From: Lysinibacillus piscis
GTDB lineage: Bacteria > Bacillota > Bacilli > Bacillales_A > Planococcaceae
DNA length: 64,000 nt
Reading direction: 5' to 3'
NCBI RefSeq assembly: GCF_026012395.1
Contig: NZ_BRZA01000001.1
Coordinates: 372,001-436,000 of the forward strand
Every line of letters starts with the position of its first letter. The first letter of the stretch is position 1. Of the stretch, positions 9,700 to 18,364 are shown in pieces. The translations under genes were made by a program, and so were the position numbers. Below the pieces are notes generated by a model, which was not told where the DNA came from, made no database searches, and worked only from the letters and a program-made list of their open reading frames with translations.

Positions 9700-10074
9700 C
9701 TAATAAAAACGAGATAAATCCCCTTGCCGAATGGATGACTTCTTTAATCTTTGTGCTTGTCGCATTTCCTCACGCATGACACGACGTAGCTCTGAGTCAC
9801 TCAAATCTTGTGCTTTTTTCGATGTTGCCGCATTTTTCTTAGCGAATAGCTGTTTGATCTTCGCCATCTTCATGCCCTGCTCTAAATAATCCTTCACTTC
9901 TAACAATATATCCACATCATTCAAAGAAAACATACGGCGATTTCCTTCTGTTCGATGTGGCTCTACTAATTGATGTTCTTCGTAGTAACGAATTTGCCTT
10001 GCTGAAAGCTCTGTCAACTGCATCACAATATTCATCGATAACAGTGGCATGGATCGTCTAATTTCTCGACTCAT
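9700..10074 (-). CDS. glnR: Nitrogen-responsive MerR-family repressor GlnR
   Basis: The 124-residue protein has a MerR winged helix (MQLTELSARQIRYYEEH) and the C-terminal tail ending RQGDLSRFY. In Bacillus this tail is the segment through which feedback-inhibited GlnA activates GlnR. It represses glnRA and related genes under nitrogen excess. The ATG follows AGGAGGG at 6 nt. A perfect GlnR/TnrA box lies just upstream of its promoter. Confidence 0.95.
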   Translation of the reverse strand: MSREIRRSMPLLSMNIVMQLTELSARQIRYYEEHQLVEPHRTEGNRRMFSLNDVDILLEVKDYLEQGMKMAKIKQLFAKKNAATSKKAQDLSDSELRRVMREEMRQAQRLKKSSIRQGDLSRFY

Positions 10075-10127
10075 TTCAAGCCCTCCTATCCTATCGCTTT
10101 CCCTCCGTCTCGTTCAATTACTTGCTA

Positions 10128-10156
10128 ATCATATACTGAATTTTTTGGACTGTCAA
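10128..10156 (-). promoter_or_regulatory. SigA promoter of glnRA
   Basis: TTGACA at 10151-10156 and TATGAT at 10128-10133 on the minus strand are separated by exactly 17 bp, 54 bp upstream of the glnR ATG. Confidence 0.8.
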
Positions 10157-10163
10157 TAAATCA

Positions 10164-10180
10164 TGTAAGAAAACCTAACA
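10164..10180 (-). promoter_or_regulatory. GlnR/TnrA box upstream of glnRA
   Basis: The 17-mer TGTAAGAAAACCTAACA (plus strand) matches the published TGTNAN7TNACA consensus at every defined base. It sits 7 bp upstream of the -35, consistent with autoregulation by GlnR. A second, strongly degenerate half site overlaps the -35. Confidence 0.85.
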
Positions 10181-10206
10181 CCATATTTGACTATTTGTTG
10201 ACATAG

Positions 10207-10234
10207 AAAAAACCACCCTAAAAAGAGTGGTTTT
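10207..10234 (-). terminator. Terminator after the PhzF-like gene
   Basis: AAAACCAC pairs with GTGGTTTT. On the minus strand a run of six T follows the stem. It lies between the PhzF-like gene and the glnR promoter and insulates glnRA. Confidence 0.8.
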
Positions 10235-10277
10235 AAGAAATGATTTTCTCAACCTTTTATTCGGTGTTTTTTTATTT

Positions 10278-11135
10278 TCACTCAATATTTTCTACATTTA
10301 AACACTTAGTTTCACAGTAATAGCCTTTGCCACCAACATAAACTTTTTCTATTTCGTTTTTGCTATTGGTTGCTAATTTAACTAATATTTCGGAAGGCGA
10401 GTGTAAAGAATAACCTTGTTCAAATACATAGACTTCTTTTTGCAAGTAGTGATGTTCATAAAGGTAGCAAGCTAATGCACCGTTTGAAGTTCCAGTCGCT
10501 GCTTCTTCATTGATGTCGTATAGTGGAGCAAAATTTCTGCATATAATTCGATTGTCATTAAAAGTATATAGATGCATCCCGACAACATTATAATACTTGC
10601 TGATTTCTTTCATTTTTTCAAAATTAGGTTGCAGTGTATGTAATCGTGTTTCGCTTTTTATAGGAATTAAAATATCTTTTAAGCCCGTGGAAACAATTTG
10701 AATTGGGTATTTATTGTCTATAGTTTTACTATCAAAACAGTCGAGAAACTCGTTTGGAGATACAACATCATAGAATATCGGTTTGTTTTGTTCCATGAAT
10801 ATGGTGTCATCTTTTATGGTAATAGTAAGAACACCACTGTTCGTTTCAATCGTATAGCAATTCCTAAAAAGTTTATTTAAATGCATTAGTATCGCGAAAG
10901 AGCCAATTGTAGCATGACCACATAAATCAACTTCTTCTTTTGGTGTAAAATACTCAAATTTATAATCAGCAATTTCAGATTCTGATATAAATGCGGTTTC
11001 CGCATAGCCCAGTTGTTTGGCTATTGCCATTTTTTGAGTAGTGGTTAATGTATTCTCAATAAATACCACTCCTGCTTTATTTCCACCTCTATGATTCTTG
11101 CTAAATGCACTTGCAACATAAACGGATATGTTCAT
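10278..11135 (-). CDS. PhzF-family isomerase/epimerase-like protein
   Basis: The 285-residue protein has the two-lobed PhzF (diaminopimelate-epimerase) fold. Markers are GNKAGVVF near residue 18, LGYAETAFI with the catalytic Glu, FTPKEEVDLCGHATIG, and EEAATGTSNGALACYLYEH in the second half. Family members isomerise small amino-acid-like substrates, but the substrate cannot be predicted. It is a single gene with its own terminator, between ynbB and glnR, where B. subtilis has no such gene. Confidence 0.8.
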   Translation of the reverse strand: MNISVYVASAFSKNHRGGNKAGVVFIENTLTTTQKMAIAKQLGYAETAFISESEIADYKFEYFTPKEEVDLCGHATIGSFAILMHLNKLFRNCYTIETNSGVLTITIKDDTIFMEQNKPIFYDVVSPNEFLDCFDSKTIDNKYPIQIVSTGLKDILIPIKSETRLHTLQPNFEKMKEISKYYNVVGMHLYTFNDNRIICRNFAPLYDINEEAATGTSNGALACYLYEHHYLQKEVYVFEQGYSLHSPSEILVKLATNSKNEIEKVYVGGKGYYCETKCLNVENIE

Positions 11136-11219
11136 AAGACACCTTCCTCACTTATAGTAAATTGTAGCATAGAAAGCACTGCGTATAAATGTTGTTGGGC
11201 AAATTTGCTATAAAGCAAG

Positions 11220-11266
11220 AGACAAACTATTTTTTAGTATCTGAACTCTCCAAAAATAGTTTGTCT
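11220..11266. repeat. Long inverted repeat after the ynbB-like gene
   Basis: AGACAAACTATTTTT is followed 17 nt later by its perfect reverse complement, giving a 15-bp stem 6 bp beyond the stop codon at 11272. There is no good trailing T-run, so it may be a weak terminator or an mRNA 3'-end stabiliser. Confidence 0.6.
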
Positions 11267-11271
11267 ACACC

Positions 11272-12537
11272 TTAAAAAGAGTGGCTTTGTTGAATGGTTT
11301 GCACAGCACTACAAATGGCAAACTTTACATGCTCATAGGTTAAACCACCTTGAATAAACGCTGTAAAAGGTGGGCGAATCGGACCATCTGCTGTCAGTTC
11401 AATACTAGATCCTTGAATAAATGTCCCTGCTGCCATAATAACATCATCCTCATAGCCTGGCATGTAAGCTGGCTCTGGTGCAAAATGAGCATTGATAGGT
11501 GAGTTTGCTTGAATTTCACGGCAAAATGCAACCATTTGCTCTGCTGTTTGGAAGGATACCGACTGAATTAAATCGGTACGCACTGTATCGTAGCTTGGTG
11601 ATGTGACCATACCAATCTCTTCAAGCATAGCTGCTGTGAAAACGGCTCCCTTTAAAGCCTGCGACACAACATGTGGTGCAAGGAAAAAACCTTGATAAAA
11701 ATCACCCAGTGTATTTAAAGTTGCCCCCGCCTCTGCACCAATACCTGGAGAGGTCATACGATAGGCACATTTTTCAACTAAATCCGCACGTCCTGTAATA
11801 TAACCACCAATTTTTGCCAAGCCACCACCAGGGTTTTTAATTAATGAGCCTGCCATCAAATCAGCACCTACTTCTGTTGGTTCCTGTGCCTCTACAAATT
11901 CACCATAACAATTATCAACAAAAATAATGGCATGTGGTGCTAATTCACGCACCTTTGTACACATTTCCTTGATTTCCGTAATGGTAAAAGAAGGGCGTGT
12001 GGCATAGCCTTTGGAGCGTTGGATAGCGACCATCTTTGTTTTCGAGGTAATCGCCTCCTCGACGCCCTGCCAATCGATTAGTCGATTGTCCAGCAAGTCT
12101 ACATGACGATAACCAATGTGATAATCCTTCAATGAACCTGTATCTTTTTCTCCACCATCTACAATGGATTGTAGTGTATCATAAGGCTTTCCAGAAATAT
12201 AAAGCAATTCATCACCAGGACGCAATACGCCGAATAAGCTAAGTGTAATGGCATGTGTACCTGAAATAATTTGAGGGCGTACGATGGCCGCTTCCGCACC
12301 AAAAACTTCGGCATAGACCCGCTCTAAATTATCACGCCCTTCATCATCATAGCCATAGCCATGTGAAGGGTGTAGATGATAATCACTTACTTGGTGCTTA
12401 CGAAATGCCGCTAACACCTTTTGTTGATTGAGAAAAGCCATCGTTTCGATTTTCTGATGAAAAGGGCGCACCTTTTCCTCTATTGTTGTCGCTAATGCTA
12501 GCGTTTCGTCTGTTAAATTTGTTATAAAAGTCATCAT
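11272..12537 (-). CDS. ynbB: YnbB-like PLP enzyme (methionine gamma-lyase / aluminium resistance family)
   Basis: The 421-residue protein belongs to the Cys/Met-metabolism PLP enzymes related to B. subtilis YnbB. The N-terminal part has SHGYGYDDEGRDNLERVYA and QIISGTHAITLSLFGVLRPG. A candidate PLP lysine lies in GSLIKNPGGGLAKIGGYI near residue 230. The physiological substrate of the family is unsettled. In B. subtilis ynbB directly precedes glnR-glnA after hflX; here the order is kept, but hflX is missing and a PhzF-like gene intervenes. The ATG follows GGAG at 5 nt. Confidence 0.85.
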   Translation of the reverse strand: MMTFITNLTDETLALATTIEEKVRPFHQKIETMAFLNQQKVLAAFRKHQVSDYHLHPSHGYGYDDEGRDNLERVYAEVFGAEAAIVRPQIISGTHAITLSLFGVLRPGDELLYISGKPYDTLQSIVDGGEKDTGSLKDYHIGYRHVDLLDNRLIDWQGVEEAITSKTKMVAIQRSKGYATRPSFTITEIKEMCTKVRELAPHAIIFVDNCYGEFVEAQEPTEVGADLMAGSLIKNPGGGLAKIGGYITGRADLVEKCAYRMTSPGIGAEAGATLNTLGDFYQGFFLAPHVVSQALKGAVFTAAMLEEIGMVTSPSYDTVRTDLIQSVSFQTAEQMVAFCREIQANSPINAHFAPEPAYMPGYEDDVIMAAGTFIQGSSIELTADGPIRPPFTAFIQGGLTYEHVKFAICSAVQTIQQSHSF

Positions 12538-12674
12538 TTACTCTCCATTTCACATAAGTTCCTTGTTCATCTTAACAATTTCTCTAGCTCTCTGCAAAAT
12601 TTACTATTGTGTCTCATGGTAAGATGCGTTACGCTAATGTGCGGCTATATAACATATTAAATTGAGGTGAAGAA

Positions 12675-13286
12675 ATGGCTTGGGAAGTTTTTAGTATTAT
12701 TGGCACCATCGCCTTCGCTATTTCAGGGGCAATTATTGCAATGGAAGAAGAATACGATTTATTCGGTGTCTATATATTGGGTATTGTCACTGCATTTGGT
12801 GGAGGGGCAATTCGTAATTTATTAATAGGTTTACCTGTCACTACATTATGGGGACAGGATATGATGTTTCAAATTGCTTTATCAGCGATTACATTATTTT
12901 TCCTTTTTCCACATCGACTGATTCGGCATTGGCATCGCTGGGGCAATCTCACAGATGCGATTGGTTTATCCGCCTTCGCTATACAGGGCGCTTTGTATGC
13001 CGTCAAGCTTGATATGCCTGTAAGTGCCGTTGTAGTCGCTGCTGTCTTAACTGGCTCTGGTGGTGGGATTGTGCGTGATTTGCTCGCTCGACGTAAACCT
13101 GTTGTCTTACGTGATGAAATTTATGGTGTATGGGCAGCATTGGCAGGGCTTGTCATTGGCTTTGGCGTTGTAGCAGGCGATCTCTTTTTATATGTCTTAT
13201 TTGTTGTCATAACAGTGTTACGCATTCTTTCTTACACATTCAAATGGCGCTTACCGTTTAGAAAGCTAAAGCAATCAACTGTCTAG
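12675..13286 (+). CDS. TRIC-family (UPF0126) integral membrane protein
   Basis: The 203-residue protein is almost wholly hydrophobic, with about seven membrane segments and the duplicated glycine-rich motif of bacterial TRIC channels: FGGGAIRNLLIG near residue 40 and GSGGGIVRDLLARRKPVVLR near residue 125. TRIC homologues form trimeric monovalent cation channels. The ATG follows a GAGGTG site. It is divergent from ynbB and convergent with the Rpn-like gene. Confidence 0.85.
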   Translation: MAWEVFSIIGTIAFAISGAIIAMEEEYDLFGVYILGIVTAFGGGAIRNLLIGLPVTTLWGQDMMFQIALSAITLFFLFPHRLIRHWHRWGNLTDAIGLSAFAIQGALYAVKLDMPVSAVVVAAVLTGSGGGIVRDLLARRKPVVLRDEIYGVWAALAGLVIGFGVVAGDLFLYVLFVVITVLRILSYTFKWRLPFRKLKQSTV

Positions 13287-13298
13287 CAGTTTGTAACA

Positions 13299-13346
13299 AT
13301 GAAAAAAATCGCTTCGCACTAATGATGTGCGCAACGATTTTTTTCA
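13299..13346. terminator. Bidirectional terminator between TRIC and Rpn-like genes
   Basis: An imperfect stem (two mismatches) flanked by seven A on the left and seven T on the right lies between two convergent genes, giving a U-tract in either direction. Confidence 0.8.
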
Positions 13347-13349
13347 TAC

Positions 13350-14288
13350 TCACTTGTCATGTATACGCAACTGCTGTAGCCTTTCTAACGTTAAATCAGT
13401 CAATGCCACAATCTCTTCATCTGTAAAGCCCTGTGCCATCATTTTTTGAGCAAATTCTATTATGGCTACTTCTTTACCTTGTTCTATTCCTTTCATTTTC
13501 GCATCATATAAATTAGCCTCTTCATCAATTACATATTTTAAACGAGATTGGTAAGCAATGATTGATTCAGGTGTCTGGCTCATTTCCTCCCATGCTGTAA
13601 AGGCTTGACGTAGGCTTTCATCATGCATTGCTAATTCCTCCAGTTCTACATAAATTTCATCATATATTTTATGTTTACGTGCATCTACCATCCCTAACAA
13701 TAGCAACCATCTAACAAGCAGATCATCTACTGGATTTACTTGCTCATCGAACCATGCTTGTAAAAATTTCTTCATCTCAATAAAATGTATCTCTACTACA
13801 TCATCTTGCGGGTCTAAGCGCTGTAATGTCGTATCCTCATATAAATGATAGGTGTTATGATAATGTAGTTGCTTCGGTAAAAGGGTATATTGACAAATAA
13901 TAATTGTAACTGTTGGCATCAGTGTACTATAGCCTTGTCCTCTTTGCAATTGAGCATTATAAAGACTTGACCAATAAAACATGGTACGCTTCAGCATATT
14001 ATCATGATTCGCAAGCTGTATTTCAATATTAATATATTCGTCTGCCTGCGTTTTGACCACAATATCTAACCGTGCTTGCTTATCTCCCTCGTACTCGCCA
14101 CCCATTTCTTGATTTAAAAAGGTAATTTCCTTAATACTATCTCGTTTTGTACGCTGTAAAATAGCATTTAAAAAGACCACTGTAATATGCTTGTTACGTT
14201 CGCTACCAAATAATTGTTTAAATGCAAAATCGACCTTCAAATCCATTAGCTTTGACAACGGTATACGGCGCAATGCTTTTCTATTCAT
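13350..14288 (-). CDS. Rpn/PD-(D/E)XK nuclease-family protein
   Basis: The 312-residue protein belongs to the recombination-promoting nuclease (RpnA-like, PDDEXK_2) family. The N-terminal domain reads KVDFAFKQLFGSERNK, then LDIVVKTQADEYINIEIQLA, where the Asp and the E-x-Q element form the nuclease core. The C-terminal helix pair (EQGKEVAIIEFAQKMMAQG and EEIVALTDLTLERLQQL) is the usual tail. Such genes are often mobile and vary in copy number. No transposon ends are visible around it. Confidence 0.85.
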   Translation of the reverse strand: MNRKALRRIPLSKLMDLKVDFAFKQLFGSERNKHITVVFLNAILQRTKRDSIKEITFLNQEMGGEYEGDKQARLDIVVKTQADEYINIEIQLANHDNMLKRTMFYWSSLYNAQLQRGQGYSTLMPTVTIIICQYTLLPKQLHYHNTYHLYEDTTLQRLDPQDDVVEIHFIEMKKFLQAWFDEQVNPVDDLLVRWLLLLGMVDARKHKIYDEIYVELEELAMHDESLRQAFTAWEEMSQTPESIIAYQSRLKYVIDEEANLYDAKMKGIEQGKEVAIIEFAQKMMAQGFTDEEIVALTDLTLERLQQLRIHDK

Positions 14289-14337
14289 CGGTCATCTCCT
14301 TTTCTAAAAGTATAGCACATTCGTTCGGTGACATCCT

Positions 14338-14378
14338 AAAAAAATGTAGCATGCCAGAGATACCTCCAACATGCTACA
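14338..14378 (-). terminator. Terminator of the rhodanese gene
   Basis: TGTAGCATG and CATGCTACA form a 9-bp stem 8 bp past the rhodanese stop, followed on the minus strand by seven T. Confidence 0.85.
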
Positions 14379-14386
14379 CTTGTTTT

Positions 14387-14689
14387 TTATTTAAACTCTA
14401 ACTCTCCATCATAAGCCATCATACCACCCTCAAGGTTTGTCACATCAAAACCTTGCGCCTCTAAGTACATGCAAGCATTGGCTGAACGTCCACCCACTTT
14501 ACAGACGATAATATAAGGCTTGGCTGTATCTAATTCCGCTAAACGCTCTGGAATGGTGCCAAGTGCGATATGTTGTGCACCTGGAATCATGCCTTGCGCT
14601 ACCTCATCATCTTCACGCACATCGATAATATTTAAATCCTCGTTTGCATCTAGTAAAGCTAATAATTCTGTTGTATCCATTGTTTTCAT
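14387..14689 (-). CDS. Single-domain rhodanese (sulfurtransferase)
   Basis: This 100-residue protein is one rhodanese domain. It has IIDVREDDEVAQGMIPGAQHI in the first half and the persulfide-forming cysteine loop CKVGGRS near residue 63, then a GGMMAYDG end. It could pass sulfane sulfur to tRNA thiolation or Fe-S assembly; the partner cannot be read from sequence. It starts 34 bp downstream of miaA with a strong GGAGG site and may be cotranscribed with it. It occupies the place where hfq follows miaA in B. subtilis. Confidence 0.85.
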   Translation of the reverse strand: MKTMDTTELLALLDANEDLNIIDVREDDEVAQGMIPGAQHIALGTIPERLAELDTAKPYIIVCKVGGRSANACMYLEAQGFDVTNLEGGMMAYDGELEFK

Positions 14690-14723
14690 TTATGACATCC
14701 TCCAATAATTAAACTCTTCTTTA

Positions 14724-15632
14724 TTATATCAAAAGCTGTTCATTTGGCTCTAAAAAATAGATGTCCATTTTATTGCGGAAATAAGTGAGTTGTCTTTTCG
14801 CATAGCGACGAGAATTTTGCTTTAATGCCTCCACCGCTTCTGACAATGAACATTTACCATCTAAGTAATCATATAATTCCTTATAGCCAATCGCTTGAAT
14901 GGACTGTACACCACGAATGTTTTGCTGCCATAAGCCCGTTACTTCTGCTAATAAGCCACTGTCCATCATCATATCCACTCGACGATTAATGCGATCATAG
15001 AGCTCCTCACGAGACATATTTTGTCCAAGCCCTAAAATCACATGGTTGTATAATGGTACCTGCCCCTGATTTTGAGCCTCTGCTGCTTTTGACACCCCAC
15101 TTAGCTCCACCATCTCTAATGCACGAATGACCCGACGTGTATTATTTGGATGAATCGTCGCTGCTGTCTTTGGGTCAAGTGCCATTAATTTGGCATGCAT
15201 TGCCTCTGGACCTAATTGAGCTAATTCTTCATAATAGGTTTGGCGTGCCTGCTCATCAACCTTTTCATCTGTAAAACGAAAATCATAGAGCACAGCCTGT
15301 ACATATAAGCCAGAGCCGCCAACAATAATCGGTAGCTTGCCACGCTGTCTAATTTCCGCCATTTTCTCACGTACTAATACTTGATAATCCGCTACAGAAA
15401 ACGACTCGGTAGGCTCCTTAAAGCTCAATAAATGATGTGGCACACCTTGCATTTCTTCCTGTGTAATTTTCGCCGTGCCAATATCCAAGCCTTTATAAAT
15501 TTGCATGGAGTCGCCATTAATAATTTCACCATTAAGTTTTTTCGCTAGCTCAATGCTTAACGCTGTTTTTCCTGAGGCAGTTGGTCCAACAATTGCAACG
15601 ACCTCTGCCTGCTGAAGTTTAGTTTGTATCAT
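14724..15632 (-). CDS. miaA: tRNA dimethylallyltransferase MiaA
   Basis: MiaA transfers a dimethylallyl group to A37 of tRNAs reading U-starting codons; MiaB, encoded about 13 kb away, then methylthiolates the product. The P-loop is GPTASGKTA near residue 17, followed by [16 protein letters not shown] and the C-terminal [17 protein letters not shown] and [14 protein letters not shown] segments. At 302 residues it is full length. It overlaps the preceding hydrolase gene by 14 bp, so the mutS-mutL-hydrolase-miaA genes look like one operon. Confidence 0.95.
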   Translation of the reverse strand: MIQTKLQQAEVVAIVGPTASGKTALSIELAKKLNGEIINGDSMQIYKGLDIGTAKITQEEMQGVPHHLLSFKEPTESFSVADYQVLVREKMAEIRQRGKLPIIVGGSGLYVQAVLYDFRFTDEKVDEQARQTYYEELAQLGPEAMHAKLMALDPKTAATIHPNNTRRVIRALEMVELSGVSKAAEAQNQGQVPLYNHVILGLGQNMSREELYDRINRRVDMMMDSGLLAEVTGLWQQNIRGVQSIQAIGYKELYDYLDGKCSLSEAVEALKQNSRRYAKRQLTYFRNKMDIYFLEPNEQLLI

Positions 15633-16536
15633 ATTTTTCTAACCACCGTAATACGCTCTTGTAAACATCTTCTCGGTTCGCCTCATTTAAAATTTCATGA
15701 CGCTTTTTCTCTACTAAATAAACCGTGACATCCGCAATACCCGCTTTTCTATATTGCGTTGCCACTGCGTAAATGCCCTTTCCTTGCTCACCTACTGGAT
15801 CATCGCCACCACTAATCAATAAAATCGGCAAATCTTTACGCACCTTAGCGATTTCTTTTTTACGATTAAGCATTGTCAAGCCTGATGTTAAATCCGCAAA
15901 AAATTGATTGCTTGGGATAAAGCCACAGTAGGGATCATCGATATACTTTTGCACTTCTGCTTCCTCTGTACTGAGCCAATCAAATTCTGTTTTAACAGGT
16001 GCAAATTGCTTATTAAAACCACCAAAGCTCATTTTATTCATAAACTCACTCGGCGTCTCTTTGCCAAATTGCTTCGCTAATGCTTTCGCAATAAAGCTAC
16101 CTGTGATATGCAACGGCCTCACATTTCCTGTACCACATAAAATAACTTGTGCCACCTGCTCACCGTAGCGTTGGATATACCTTCTCGTAATAAATGAACC
16201 CATGCTATGACCAAATAAAATCAGTGGCACATCTGCAAAAGGTGCATGAAGTGATTCCACCACTTCATGGACATCCTCCACTACACGCTCAAAGCCATTA
16301 TGCTCTGCAAAAAAGCCAAGCATGCCATTATAAGCAGCCGTTTCTCCGTGCCCTCGATGGTCATGCATTGTCACCGCATAGCCCGCTGCCGCCAATGCAT
16401 TGGCAAAATGTAAATAACGACCACTATGCTCTGCCATACCATGTAAAATATGAATATGACCAATACATGGTGTATTTGGCTGTATTGTACGTGTAAAGAT
16501 AAATTGACCATCAGACATCTTAATATAGCGTTCCAT
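15619..16536 (-). CDS. Alpha/beta hydrolase (lysophospholipase/monoglyceride lipase-like)
   Basis: The 305-residue protein has an alpha/beta hydrolase core of the serine aminopeptidase S33 (Hydrolase_4) type. It shows [10 protein letters not shown] for the oxyanion region, the nucleophile elbow GHSMGS near residue 100, an acid in [10 protein letters not shown] and the catalytic His in KKRHEILNE. It is cytoplasmic with no signal peptide; the lipid ester substrate is a family inference. I chose the ATG at 16536 because AAGGAG is 8 nt upstream; an ATG at 16542 would be only 2 nt away. It lies between mutL and miaA. Confidence 0.8.
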   Translation of the reverse strand: MERYIKMSDGQFIFTRTIQPNTPCIGHIHILHGMAEHSGRYLHFANALAAAGYAVTMHDHRGHGETAAYNGMLGFFAEHNGFERVVEDVHEVVESLHAPFADVPLILFGHSMGSFITRRYIQRYGEQVAQVILCGTGNVRPLHITGSFIAKALAKQFGKETPSEFMNKMSFGGFNKQFAPVKTEFDWLSTEEAEVQKYIDDPYCGFIPSNQFFADLTSGLTMLNRKKEIAKVRKDLPILLISGGDDPVGEQGKGIYAVATQYRKAGIADVTVYLVEKKRHEILNEANREDVYKSVLRWLEKYDTN

Positions 16537-16552
16537 CAACATCTCTCCTTCA

Positions 16553-18358
16553 TTACATTACTCGTTTAAACATTTTTTCCACTTCATATGTCGTGAAATG
16601 AATCAGTACAGGGCGTCCATGTGGGCATGTAAATGGGTTATCTGCTAATCTCAAGTCCTGTAACAAAGCCTCCATTTGCTCTTTTGTCAAATAATGATTG
16701 GCTTTAATGGATTTTTTACAGCTCATCATAATCGCCGCTGCCTCACGTAATTTTTTGATATCTGCCTTTTTCGTTGTCAGCACCTGTTCAATTAAATCTT
16801 CAATAATTTCCTGCTCTTCTCCATGTGGGAACCAGCTTGGATGCTCTCTCACTACAAAGGAAGATTGCCCAAATTCCTCTAAAAACACACCAACATCCAC
16901 TAATGCCTGTCGATTTTCACGCAAAATCAATGCTTCATCCGCCGCATAATGGAATGTTAGTGGCAATAATAAAGCTTGTCGTTCATTAGCATCCACCTGC
17001 CCCACTTTTTCACGGAAAAACTCATATTTGATGCGCTCCTGTGCTGCATGCTGGTCAATTAAATAAAAGCCATCCTCCATTTGTGCGACAATATAGGTGC
17101 CATGAATTTGCCCGACAACCTCCAGTGCAGGAAATGGCTCTTTTTCTTGTACTGTTTCAACAACGGGTTCAGGCTGCCAGCTATCCACTACAGGTGTTGG
17201 CTCTACCCAACTTTCCATAGGCGCCTGCTCTTCCTTCACCGTTTGGACATCATATAATTTTTCCACAATCGCATTCATTTTTTCTACATCTAATTTAGGT
17301 GCTGGCTTCCACATATTTAATTGCTCTGTCGCTGGTTTATCCATCTTTTCTTTTTTCTCAATTTGCGGTACTCGAATGATTTGGCGAATGCTTGCCCGAA
17401 TCGTATCCTCTACAAGTTGGAGTAATTCGGGCTCTTTACTTAAACGAATTTGATGTTTCGCAGGATGCACATTAACATCTGTTAAATACGGGTCCCCCTC
17501 AATAAAGATGGCGACAATCGGAAAGCGTTCAATCGGTAAATACGTATGATAGGCATCCACAATCGCCTTTTGTATTAAATAATGCTTCACCCAACGACCA
17601 TTGACAAATAACGACATATAATTTTTAGAAGCACGTGTGATTTCAGGTAAGGAGGCATAGCCAAAAATGCGATAATCCTGCGATGTTCCTTCAAAAGCAA
17701 TCATTTTCTTCGCATTATGCACACCATAAATAGCCGCTAACACTTGCTGTACATCGCCTCGCCCATTCGTTTGCAACAGCTGCTGTCCATTATGAAGCAC
17801 TCGAAACGCAATGGTTGGGTTCCCTAATGCCAGACGGTTCATTAAGTCAATTGTATGCCCTAGCTCCGTTTGAATCGTTTTCATATATTTTAAACGAGCA
17901 GGCGTATTGAAAAAAAGCTGCGCAATGGTGATATCTGTACCTTTACGAAGTGCTCCTGGTTTATGTGTCACAACATGTCCACCTTCAAGCTCTAAATATG
18001 TGCCCGATTCTCCATTGGATGTAATCAATGTCATTTTCGAGACAGCCGCAATGGAAGCAAGTGCCTCACCACGAAAGCCTAAAGTACGAATACGAAATAA
18101 ATCGTGCTCCTGATGAATTTTACTTGTAGCATGACGTGAAAAGGCAATTAACGCATCCTCTTCATCCATTCCACTGCCATTATCAATGACCTGAATAGAA
18201 GTAAGCCCTGCTTCTACTAAAAATACATCAATGGACGTACTGCCCGCATCAATCGCATTTTCTACAAGTTCCTTGACAACAGAGGCGGGTCTTTCCACTA
18301 CTTCTCCTGCTGCAATTTTATTGGATAGCCACTCGTCCATAATATGGATTTTGCCCAT
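16553..18358 (-). CDS. mutL: DNA mismatch repair protein MutL
   Basis: MutL links MutS mismatch recognition to strand excision. The GHKL ATPase N-terminus has KIAAGEVVERPASVVKELV, VIDNGSGM and RTLGFRGEALASIAAVS. A proline- and glutamate-rich linker spans about residues 340-420. The C-terminal domain has the metal-binding endonuclease motif DQHAAQERIKYE, expected in organisms without MutH-directed repair, and CPHGRP near the end. At 601 residues the length is normal. It begins 6 bp after the mutS stop. Confidence 0.96.
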   Translation of the reverse strand: MGKIHIMDEWLSNKIAAGEVVERPASVVKELVENAIDAGSTSIDVFLVEAGLTSIQVIDNGSGMDEEDALIAFSRHATSKIHQEHDLFRIRTLGFRGEALASIAAVSKMTLITSNGESGTYLELEGGHVVTHKPGALRKGTDITIAQLFFNTPARLKYMKTIQTELGHTIDLMNRLALGNPTIAFRVLHNGQQLLQTNGRGDVQQVLAAIYGVHNAKKMIAFEGTSQDYRIFGYASLPEITRASKNYMSLFVNGRWVKHYLIQKAIVDAYHTYLPIERFPIVAIFIEGDPYLTDVNVHPAKHQIRLSKEPELLQLVEDTIRASIRQIIRVPQIEKKEKMDKPATEQLNMWKPAPKLDVEKMNAIVEKLYDVQTVKEEQAPMESWVEPTPVVDSWQPEPVVETVQEKEPFPALEVVGQIHGTYIVAQMEDGFYLIDQHAAQERIKYEFFREKVGQVDANERQALLLPLTFHYAADEALILRENRQALVDVGVFLEEFGQSSFVVREHPSWFPHGEEQEIIEDLIEQVLTTKKADIKKLREAAAIMMSCKKSIKANHYLTKEQMEALLQDLRLADNPFTCPHGRPVLIHFTTYEVEKMFKRVM

Positions 18359-18364
18359 AACGCA

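Noticed and set aside
14338..14378. T-box or riboswitch, because of a GGAGG in the loop
   Set aside because: The structure is a simple stem with a T-run just after a stop codon, so it is a terminator.
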